Under the pieces are notes generated by a model, which saw nothing but the letters and a program-made list of their open reading frames with translations, did no database searches and was not told the DNA's origin. From contig NC_049990.1 in the NCBI RefSeq assembly GCF_000003815.2, forward strand, positions 2,687,794-2,751,793: a DNA stretch of 64,000 nt, written 5' to 3'. Made by a program: the position numbers and the translations under genes. Shown in pieces: positions 1 to 9,140 of this stretch. This DNA comes from Branchiostoma floridae (Eukaryota > Chordata > Leptocardii > Amphioxiformes > Branchiostomatidae). The number at the start of each line of letters is the position of its first letter. Position 1 is the stretch's first letter.

Positions 1-78
1 TAAGTTAAAAACACTGCAGTTTGAAAAAAACATCCGTCGACTTGATATCCTTAAATACCGTTTTTGAAGGTATGAAGG

Positions 79-1047
79 CAATGTTTGTGTTACCTTGGTA
101 GAATACACCCAGATGTGTCAAAAATAGCCTTTCCAGTGGACACAGGTGTTGACCAACCTTGGAAGGTCTAGGCTGAAGCTGTTGAGCCTCCCAAAAAAAC
201 GGACGGTAGTTTTAAATTGCTTCTTTTTCTTCATCGGACTGTGGTTTAAATTGCAAAAAGTTCAAAACATTGCAGTTTGAAAACACCATCCGTCGACTTG
301 ATATCCCTAAATAGCGTTTTTGACTATAAGTTATCCCGCGGATATTGAGAACTATCGTTAAAATTACGACGTGTTCTTTTTGGTTAAAGTGTCGAGGTTG
401 TTTACCATGATTTTTAATAGAGTATATTCTTCGCACATCTGAAAAAGGTCGACGAGTTTGACCAAAAATAAAATTTGAGATTGAAGGCTAAAGTTTGATT
501 GATGTTTTCATCCTACAGACACAGTTCAAATCTTATTTATCACAATAGTGCAATTACGATCTATTTTGAGCTTGACTGGCTATGGAGGATGTCACCTCAG
601 GTAAATGTTTGAGTTGCCTTGGTAGCAATTGATTATAACGTCCTTGATGCGAAAATAGCATTTCAAACGGACGTTGCGTATGGGCACACATGCTGCTATC
701 AATTTCCGACAACCCATTTAGAATCTAACTAGTTTGCGTTAGAGGTTGTCATGCAAATACAATGTTTGTGTTAGCTTGCTAGAATCCACCCAGATGTGAC
801 AAAAATAGCATTTCAAGCGGACACTGGTGTTGACAGGTACATATCTAAATGATAACTAGAAAGACCGACATTTGCTTGGCAGCATATTTCAGCCATCTCC
901 CATTCAACAATGGAACGTTCCGAAATCACCCATGTGTAAAAATGGAACACTTCTGCTTAAAGATGGCCCTAAAAATGCTTTAGAGTTTATCATCCCAAGG
1001 CAATGTTTGTGTTACCTTGGTAGAATACACCCAGATGTGTCAAAAAT
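79..1047 (+). repeat. Decayed repeated copies of upstream (promoter-side) sequence
   Basis: AATGTTTGTGTTA...CTTGGTAGAAT...CACCCAGATGTG recurs at about 79-170, 760-839 and 1001-1047. Two of the copies continue into CGGACACTGGTGTTGAC-like sequence, which also occurs just before the gene 1 promoter (about 1500-1590) and the gene 2 promoter (about 13735). No gene is visible in 1-1577. Confidence 0.55.
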
Positions 1048-1261
1048 ATGCGAATTAGTAATTGCATCATAATCTGTAAAAACCAGATGTAAAAATGTGT
1101 AGTACGTCATGTTTAAGTGTCTTGAAGTCGAGGAAGATTAGCTACCTACAAATTAATGTATGATATCTAATGTTCTAAGTAAAGCATCCAAGTACCCAAA
1201 TAAGTACCTAGTTTTGGTCAGACACGTCACCCGGCAAGGGCGTTGAATGTAGATCCCGTAT

Positions 1262-1480
1262 TTGAGGAGGTCCACACCTCGAACACACTAGAGAACTCAC
1301 CATACTTATTAAAAAAAGGAGTTCCATACTGGTGTGGGAGGATCAATTAGCTCTATCCAGATACGCAGCATGTACTGTTCAGTACGAACCTGGTGTGTTA
1401 CGCCATGGGATGGTTTACCGCGTAAGCAACACAAACAAATAAACAATCATCCGTCACTTTGTTCTGGCACTGGCAATATG
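1262..1480 (+). repeat. Dispersed repeat with GGTGTGAGTGGATC-like core
   Basis: GAGGAGGTCCACACCTCG, a CATACTGGTGTG core and a TTCAGTACGAA...GGTGTGTTACGCCATGG block occur here. Related copies lie at about 13240-13500, 35505-35640 and 47480-47700. The last two sit in intron 4 of genes 4 and 5, shortly before exon 5. Family not recognised. Confidence 0.5.
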
Positions 1481-1577
1481 ACCCCACTTGCGTCATCAAT
1501 GAACTTTAAATGGACATTGGTATTGACAAACCTAAAGATGTTTTGACGAAAAGCTGTTGAACTTCCCACCAGACTAG

Positions 1578-1665
1578 TATATTATGACCCAGAGGTACTA
1601 GCGCCAACTCTGTCTGAGACTTCACACGACTTCATGTCTTGTAGTGTCTCGACGAGAACCTTCAG
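1578..1665 (+). promoter_or_regulatory. Gene 1 core promoter element and non-coding 5' exon
   Basis: TATATTATGAC at 1578-1588 is the gene 1 form of an element found before every paralogue. A short exon would start about 30 bases downstream and end at the donor AG|GTTAGT (1665/1666). The last ~80 bases, including a CTCGAC run before the donor, closely resemble gene 2. Splicing to the acceptor just before the ATG exon is inferred, because the sequence upstream of the ATG is also CAG-like in all copies. Confidence 0.6.
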
Positions 1666-2109
1666 GTTAGTGCAGTTACTCATATCCAAATTATATAATT
1701 AGACTCAAATCAACAAATTCCAGAATTTGACATCATTGACATACGCTTCCAAACATTTCTGTCAGGCATTCTTAGGCAACTTTCCCAGCATTGGCATCGT
1801 TTTAGTTAATTTGCCCGAAGATGCCATTCTTCGTGAGGCATACAATACTGTTTCATTCGGAGAACATGATTGGATTGTCCACGTAAAAATGTCCTCAATT
1901 ACCAAGGCTTTGGACACATATGGCTGAATCCGAGGTCATACCACATAGATACAATCACCACTCAGTTACGACAGCATTTACAAGATTTAGAAGTTTTAGA
2001 ATTTACAAGATAAGCTATAGAACTGTAGTTATGTAGATGCCATACTTCGTACCTCGTACAATTGTTGTGAAATAAAGTTATATGTATTTGCAGTACGACA
2101 AATATCAGT

Positions 2110-2345
2110 TACTCATTGTAACTAGCTGGATATGATGTTAGAAACGATCAGACATTTCAGGTAGCAGCCACTTCCTTTCGTCAGTGACACTGAGAGGATC
2201 TGCTGAAAAGCAGACTTTATATCCTAACTATGAATTGATATGTAAGGTGAGGGCAAATGTATGGTCGCTGCTACCTGAAACGCCTGACTATTTCCAAAAT
2301 CATATCAAGTTGTTTGAGTAACTACTATTTGATTTCTATCTGGAT
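2110..2345 (+). repeat. Foldback-type repeat in the 5' UTR intron of gene 1
   Basis: AGCTGGATATGATG...GGTAGCAGCCACTTCC reappears inverted as GTCGCTGCTACCTGAAAC...AAATCATATCAAGTTG. A parallel copy occupies the same place in gene 2 (about 14138-14350), so it predates that duplication. Its ends resemble terminal repeats often seen with Penelope-like elements; that link is tentative. Confidence 0.5.
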
Positions 2346-2734
2346 GTCCAACTTTCATTGACGTGCTGTTGCTGGTTGTGACTTCTTTTAATTAATGAAT
2401 CTGGTCTACGTCTTTTGTTTAAAAACAAACAGAACGTCATGTGTACCTCTGTCACTATACAGTATGCCAACAGCAAAAACGTTGTGGGCAAGAGAAGACT
2501 CTTCGGTTGGTGCTCCCGTCTGGAAGCGTTCTCAATTTCTTTTCTTTGCTACTCCGTCCTGATATATATTGGATTTCAAATCTTTCTCAGTCACCTACGA
2601 ACGGACACTTTCATCCGAACCGTTGTTTGATAATGGTAAAGTAGAGTGGATACTAAGTATACCGGTGGTGCTTACTTTTGACTTTTACTTTAACATAGGC
2701 ACTTGATGATCATTTTCATCTCTTGGCATCAACC

Positions 2735-5700
2735 ATGACTCCTTTCATTCTACTGTTCGTTGCCCTGGCAACTGCGTCTCCGGCGAAGAGGTATGTGACG
2801 AGAAATTACATCTACGTTGATCTTGAAGCACATATTTTGAACTGCCAAAACTGTACACTACTTTGTTTTCTTCTGAACAGACAAACGGAGAAGATGGTAA
2901 AAAGTAATGTTGGGTGCAGCAGAAAACTATGTTTTGATAAAAGTATTCACGGCTGCCATTTGAAGATTTGTTTTGACGACAAAAATCATTTTACCGTTAA
3001 TGTTGAGTTGATCCAATTCAACAGTGCACTAATTTTTCTGACAAGCAAGGCTAGTTGTCACAAGCTGGCGTTTTTGCATGTAGGCAAACGACCGCCCTGG
3101 ATGCTGACGGGGACGGACTAATCTCCTTCCCTGAAGTGTCCGCTACCATGACTTTGCACGAGGCCCTTACAGCCCTGGACAGAGACGGTAAACAAAATCA
3201 TCAGTTAAAATGGAAGCTAATCTATGTTGTTATTAATCATTATAGTAGTACAATTCTGTTTTCCTTCGACACAAAGGTGTAGACAGATCAAATCTTCAAC
3301 GGTCACTGTCACCAGGATCAAGACTGATGACCAATCACTTCAGAACGTAAACTCGCGAGAGTTACAGACACGTGATCTTCTCAAGACGTGATCTTGCGGG
3401 TACGTGATGCCGCCATGCCTATGCACGAGACTCTTACCGCCCTGGACAGAGACTGTAAACAAACTGCCCTTACTAACTCTTCGATTGAATGTGTTCAACT
3501 AACTTTTGTTATCAAGCAATCTACCAACTTGATGAAATGGAAAATAAGTTCAAATTGGCTATTTTTGTCGAGGATATGTACCATATAGGATTTGGAATTG
3601 GATGTCTGTGTGTAACAGCATCCATATTATTGTGTTAAAGCTGGAAGAGTAAGGCTGATTAGTTGACTGTTATCTAGATCTGAAAAGAAAATTGTACTCA
3701 AAATGATTATATTGTAGAACCATGTCAAGTAAGGTATCTTCGGAATAGAAAGCTATGGGTAACGTCTATTTTTTTGTATACAAAAAGAGATTTTGGAATT
3801 TGTAAATACACATTTATGATTATAGAAAAACTTTCCTTCCAACACTGAAATAACAATAGGGACCTACCCCTGTAAATTTTCGGCCAATCTCCGTCGAACT
3901 TGTTCACAGAATGATCCTTTATATCTCCAGCAGTGACGTCAGGAACACACCACTTGTGGCACTGCAGTAGAACATCGACTTGTTGTTAGCCTACTAAAGA
4001 TGAACGTATCACCTTTTCTCGCACAGGCGACGGCTTCATCTACCTGGCGCAGATCATCGAGTTGTGGGGAATCGGAGACAAGTTTTACGAACTGAACACC
4101 GACGGCGACGATCACCTCACCTTCCATGAGATTGAGCAAGGGATGACTCTGCAAGACTTTTACGAGGCGTTCGACTTCAACGGTATTTGCTTCTTCTTTA
4201 GATAAAAGGCACAACCTGCCGTACGTGTTTTTGTCCGTACGTTATTTTGGGTAGGCCACGGTCGCCACGTTTTTTTTTAATGAAAATGTGGAGGAAGGAC
4301 TGGCAAGAGCAGGGGGCGTCTCATCGCAAGTCACTCGCACGGTTATAACACAAGGTGTAGAATGTGGTCTGACGCCACGCCTGGTCGTGAGTGATTGTGT
4401 TCATCGTTCGCTGCGCAAGTACTAGTGATAAATCTGCAAATACGCGCTGTCTACGTGACAAAACGTGGGCAATATTTTGGGATCCGTAAGTGGTTAGTAC
4501 CGCCTCGTAGGAAATCCGACGGATTTTGGAGCAGGTATAGACACGCACGAAGAACTTTACGTGCAGGCAAAACTTTGTTTGCCATCGGGCAGCGGATTCG
4601 CCTCCCGCACGTGCCAGTATAGGCAACGCGCCTGCCCTGTACAGACTGAACGTTTTCAGAAATACGTGGCGGACGTGGCCTCCAGAAAAAACGTATGGAC
4701 AAATTGCACGTACGGCGGTTTGTGCCCTTAGCTACATACAGTATGACACAGGGGTACCAGCCCGAGCGCGGGTCGGATCGCCCGACGGCCGCCAGATTGG
4801 AGGGCGTTTAAAGCCACATATTTGAGACCACATAAAAGTGCCAAATGTTTAATAGTAATATCTAACCTTTAATGCTGTATAGTAATGTTCAATGTTGGAC
4901 AATCGTGTTTAATGTTGAATGTTTTATGACAATGTTCGATGTATGTCAATGTTTGATGCACAGTCTCGTAATGGGAAAGCTTTGCAACTCAGTCCTCGGG
5001 CTGCAAACTAGCCTTGAATCCATGTTGCTCTTTACTGTTTGGAAATAAACCAGTCTACTACAACAAACCTTTACCAGACGCTGTATACAACAATCAACAT
5101 CATCAGTAAATCCCAATCTTCGCGAAGTTTTAAAAACAAAATTTTCTATACATACCTACAGCTGACGGGGCTCTGGACGTTGCAGAGGCTTACCAGATGA
5201 ACTTCATCTACGACACCCTGAACAACCCGTCTGCCGACAACCCCCTTGACTCCAACGGCGATGGCAAGATCTCCAGGCTGGAAGTGCTCAGCCACATGAC
5301 CTACGATGAGGTGTTGAATGCCTTGGACACGGACGGTATTATTGCTGTTGTTTTAAAGTCCAGTTAAAGGGCTAACGCTAGTTCACCTTTACCCGCGGGT
5401 CTTTTATATCCGTTGTTATCTCCATGAAAAAATCGAGATGTAGTTTTTGGTGTGTCTGTTTTTCTGTCTGCGCGCTGTCTGTTTGTGTTTCCGGACGTTT
5501 GAAGTCAGCATAACTCACCAACCTCGGGTGGATTACGAGGGTTGGGAAGACAAAAGCCAGGGTCGATTTTGGGCCCCCTTGTATGTGACCTTGGTACTGT
5601 ATAAATTCCTATTTTTTTATCTTTTGACCTGGATGGGCAATGGTCTTGATTTCCTGGTGGCAGATTGTTTTCACAGAGTGCATAGGGATATCAAATTGAC

Positions 5701-6631
5701 GGACTGTAGTTTCAAACTGCCATATTTTGAATGCCATTTTTGTCATGTCGACTAAAGATTTCTGACGCACTTATCCCGTCCAGGTAACCAAACCCTGACG
5801 GCTGAAGAGCTAAATGTGCTGCTTGGCGCCGCGACCGCACAGTACATGGATGAGCAGGACAACAACGATGACGGAGTGGTCGACTTCGACGAAGCCAAAT
5901 CCCACCGCATGAACCTGAGAAAGATCTTCCGACTTCTCGACTTCGACGGTACGTTTATTTCGCCACACCGTGCGGGCGCACAGAAAGAAAACCCGGTGCG
6001 GAAGGTGAAAAGGCACACTCCTGTATCGTCGCCAAAATTAATACATTAAGACAATTTGGGGGGATACGAACGGTGTCCTATCTATCATTATTATCATTAC
6101 TATCATCATCATCATCATCATTATTATTATTCAGTGTCTGTGGTGACAGCACCTTTGTTTTGGTCATTGTTGCATGGCACCCAACCATACTTTGCAAGGA
6201 TGTGTGATGTCTACCCAGCCCACTAAATAATTTACAAAAAAATGGTAGAAAATGGTAAATAATGGTAGAATGCTGTTGTCATTATTTAGAAACCATTAGA
6301 AGTATCCAATTCCACACCATGAATATTTCCAAAGTTTTACAGGACCAGGGAAATATTTGTAAAGTTGAAACAGTGTTAAAAATATTTCTAAAGTATCAAA
6401 TGTCCTAGACATATAATTACAAACCTTTAAAATCAATTCTAAACAATGGCAACAAACATCCGCAAGGTGTCTTGGAATGGACTCTATCTGTTGTTGTTTT
6501 TTCAACTAACCTTTGATGTCGAACTGCTTACAGATAGTAACTACCTAGAGAACGGAGAGGAGAGCGGATTCTACGTTGTGTGGGACGCCATCCTTCTGGC
6601 GGGCGGCGGCACCAACCCTAACGAAAACTAA
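2735..6631 (+). CDS. Gene 1: secreted octa-EF-hand protein, six coding exons
   Basis: Coding exons: 2735-2790, 3084-3187, 4027-4182, 5162-5335, 5784-5948, 6534-6631. They join in frame to 250 codons plus TAA, with GT-AG introns. Residues 1-15 are a hydrophobic signal peptide starting MTPFILLFVALA; SPAKR follows, with Lys-Arg at 18-19. EF-hand loops lie at about residues 25-36, 51-62, 77-88, 103-114, 135-146, 161-172, 189-200 and 216-227. Loop 2 ends in Gln instead of Glu. Loops 2, 4, 6 and 8 are assembled across exon junctions. No cysteine, no transmembrane segment after the signal peptide, no HDEL-type retention tail. Expected to be secreted and to bind calcium; the role is unknown. The ATG at 2735 was chosen because the same start context recurs in the paralogues. 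It could be called a reticulocalbin-like protein, but that family has six EF-hands and an ER-retention tail. Confidence 0.88.
3400..3462 (+). pseudogene. Decayed copy of EF-hand exon 2 in intron 2 of gene 1
   Basis: The stretch can be read as DAAMPMHETLTALDRDC and is followed by TAAAC, matching the end of exon 2 (MTLHEALTALDRDG then GTAAAC) just 270 bases upstream. The donor GGTAAAC has become TGTAAAC, and no acceptor or first half of the exon is visible. It is therefore a partial exon duplication and is not expected to be spliced. Confidence 0.6.
4205..4733 (+). mobile_element. Foldback MITE (GGGCACAACCCGCCGTACGTG family), intron 3 of gene 1
   Basis: The left end AAGGCACAACCTGCCGTACG and right end CGTACGGCGGTTTGTGCCCTT are inverted copies. 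Other members are at 17337-17679 and 38608-38920. The interior holds shared blocks (GGCGGACGTGGCCTCC, GGCAAAACTTTG). No coding capacity; open frames inside are by-products of the high GC content. Confidence 0.7.
5371..5740 (+). repeat. Fragments of the GCTAGTTCACCTTTATCCG MITE family, intron 4 of gene 1
   Basis: AACGCTAGTTCACCTTTACC at 5374-5393 matches the left end of the element at 16807-17033. GACGGACTGTAGTTTCAAA near 5699 matches an internal block also seen near 200 and 16950. The right end is not visible. Confidence 0.45.
6083..6131 (+). repeat. ATT/ATC trinucleotide microsatellite
   Basis: A run of ATTATC, ATC and ATT triplets in intron 5 of gene 1. Confidence 0.8.
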
Positions 6632-7530
6632 GGTTTTTCTTGATTCTTTCTTCACATATCTAAAATTGGTGTACATAACACAATACGCCATATGTCTTCT
6701 TGTGCCCTCTTTAGCATTACTAGCGTGCTTTCCGTCCGTTTTGGTGCAATTTCTTTTTTTTTCATTCTTACTTACGCTATGCTGTGCTCCTACTTTACTA
6801 AGTCTCCTCCTTAATTTCTTTCTAACTTGCAGGCCCGGTCTGTCTCGATACAGCCAACGCTATACCCAAAAGGCCTTTATACTATGTCACCCATGTTTAT
6901 CACTGTTCGTTGTCACATTTATGTCCCGAAATTTGTAACTGTGCAACTGAAATTTGCCTTTGGGCAGGAACTTCTCAATAAACTTTCAATATTTTTTGTC
7001 GATCCTATTTTCCCTGCAAATAGCTGGCGGTACTTAAAGCACTAACTTTAAACTATATAATATTTATTTGAATCAGGCACCAGGCCTATATATACACATT
7101 GCTTTCTTGCTTACTTGATTAAGGAGAGTCCATCCGGTCTCGAGTCGTGATGGCAGACTATGTGTCCCTGTCAATCATTGCTCGTTGTACACTGTCAACT
7201 TCAAGGCCTGAGTCTTTCCTGAGCATGTGGGAAGAGATGGAAGCTGAAGAATGAGATAACAAACAGGGAAGCGACGAAGAAAGTGGGCTGGTAGCCCTGA
7301 TTTGGCTCAGAGAACATTAAAAAAAGGATTTTGGGAGCGAAACGAATGATATAACTGACACCAAAATACACAAAATGACAGAATAACATCAAGAGTATAA
7401 TTTGTGCATTTTTCTAGGTATATATATATTGATATTAGTTTCTTGAAACATTCCTGCCGGGGCCCGGTTTGTAAACGTGACCTAGGCTTTTCATTGCCAC
7501 TTAATTTTTTTTCTTTCCTTTTCCCTACAG

Positions 7531-7615
7531 CAAGACCCTATGGCTTTCGGACCGCAGAGTCACCAGGAGCGGCAGCAAAACAAACATGTGGGAATAAAAA
7601 GTTTACCATAATGTC
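7531..7615 (+). other. Gene 1 3' UTR exon
   Basis: The stop codon at 6629-6631 is followed by G|GT, so an intron starts one base after the stop. The likely acceptor is TTCCCTACAG ending at 7530, the same style as in the paralogues (CCCTACAG). AATAAA lies at 7593-7598. A competing acceptor TTGCAG near 6833 has no AATAAA soon after it. The end coordinate is approximate. Confidence 0.55.
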
Positions 7616-7733
7616 GAAACAAAAGTCGTCTCTATGTTTTAAATCTAACTTTTTAGTTTATAGTTATGATCAGCAACCAGAGAAATCGTGCATCTAGGGA
7701 AAATCTTGCATACAGAGAAAATCTTGTACACTA

Positions 7734-8290
7734 CGAGGGGCGTTCAATAAGTAATAACTCTGACTCGTTTCCCATAGCAGGAGATTAGTGAAACTTGGCA
7801 CAGTTATTAGTCTTTCTCTTCATAGAAACCACCCAGAGTTTTGCATTTCTCCCATTGTTTGATGCAGCTCTGGACACCGTTTTTGTAGGACACCCCAGGT
7901 CGGTCCTCCATCAGATGCCTCATCAATGGCAGAAGAGGAATGACCAGGTCCGGCCATGTTTGAATTCAGGATGCCAGCGTTTTACAAGGTCATATGATGG
8001 GGCATCATCACCATAAGTTTCTTTCATTTCATCAAAAGTCTCCTTTGGTGTGCGTCCTTTCAAATACAAAAACCGGATCACTGCGCGACACTCAACTGGC
8101 TCCATTTCACTCCTGGTCCATTTCACTTCTAACTCAGTTTAAACACCAGTAAATAAAAAAAACCACAATTAGTTCAGAGCTGTTTTTTGCAACATTAACT
8201 ATAGACATATGAATCATTACACATGCAAAATTTCATCTAGATCAGACAACTAGAAAAGGGTCAGAGTCATTACTTCTTGAACGCCCCTCG
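7734..8290 (-). mobile_element. Deleted mariner-like DNA transposon
   Basis: CGAGGGGCGTTCAATAAGTA at the left and its near-inverse TACTTCTTGAACGCCCCTCG at the right are terminal inverted repeats. A TA dinucleotide lies on both sides (7732-7733, 8291-8292). The minus strand encodes a transposase N-terminal helix-turn-helix piece (8126 downward; ECRAVIRFLYLKGRTPKE). Nearer the other end comes the C-terminal piece SCIKQWEKCKTLGGFYEEKD. The catalytic middle is missing, so this is an internally deleted, non-autonomous copy 557 bases long. It lies downstream of gene 1. Confidence 0.88.
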
Positions 8291-8635
8291 TAACTGAACT
8301 TGGTGACCCCTTCGCTCACCCTTAGCACGACACTGGAACCAATCAAAGCATATGAAGGTCATAGCTAGGTAACAATAAATAATTCAATGTATTATTTCAG
8401 CCAGTAGGGACCCAATCTGGGTAATGAGGCGGGTTTACGTGCGTCGGACCCCCATTTACGTCCATTCCGAAATACGAATGCAATCCGTTAAAACATGTGA
8501 TCATGTTATATATGCACAAGCATAATTCAGGTTACTGAGGTTGCCTGCGAGGTCTTGTACATAGTGTATATGTTTCCTGAATAAACCAATCATCATGTCT
8601 GAGCTGAGCTGACTTCGTACTTTCCCAGAACTATC

Positions 8636-8749
8636 GTAGAGTGGAATTTGTTATTACCAAGCACAGTAGGGGCATCTTCTCTGAATAGCTTCAAAGAACG
8701 CTTGCAGATAGATGTGCAAAAGTTAGGTGTGACGGGTCGTTCGGTGTAA
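8636..8749 (+). mobile_element. LINE ORF2 C-terminal fragment
   Basis: The reading frame VEWNLLLPSTVGASSLNSF then KERLQIDVQKLGVTGRSV and a stop matches the common C-terminus of CR1/L2/Jockey-type LINE polyproteins (WNxLPxxVVxAxSLNSFKxRL). A GC-rich tail with TGTGTTACGCCGAACGG and GATACAGATAC follows to about 8845. The reverse-transcriptase core is absent. Confidence 0.65.
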
Positions 8750-8849
8750 TATAACCAGCTGCTGCCGCGCCGCGTGCCTGCGAAGCTGGTGTGTTACGCC
8801 GAACGGCGGTTACACCGGCTATATAGATACAGATACTGATACAGACTTG

Positions 8850-9140
8850 GAATGGGATCCATATGGCCAAACAGTGGGGTTGTTTAATTACCCGCTCGGC
8901 CACAGCCTCTACACAGGACAGGCACATACTCTTCAGTATTTCAAGTTAGAGGGGCAAAACCACCACTAAAGATGGCCTACCTATACTATAGTATAATACC
9001 CCCAGTCCTGGCCTGGCCATACAAGCCTCGTTTTGGTGCAATGAGCCCGGATAACCCCGGAAAATCAAAAATGGCTGCCCCATCTGTAAAATTGTACACT
9101 TATTGCATCAATTGGCGACATTCGTAACTATATTATATAC
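8850..9140. other. Intergenic stretch without recognised features
   Basis: No gene, tRNA or clear repeat end is visible here. AACTATATTATATACTGTAAG at its right edge recurs near 11580 and 12000, inside the minisatellite. Confidence 0.5.

Noticed and set aside
1727-1927. 66-residue frame after the gene 1 5' exon
   Set aside because: No homology recognised, lies in the 5' UTR intron, and is not preserved in gene 2.
3939-4214. Minus-strand frames over exon 3 (also 34045-34227, 40694-40882, 24682-24888)
   Set aside because: They are the antisense of a conserved coding exon; the + strand has splice sites and EF-hand motifs.
6834-6960. Alternative gene 1 3' exon after TTGCAG
   Set aside because: No AATAAA near; the acceptor at 7530 matches the paralogues better.
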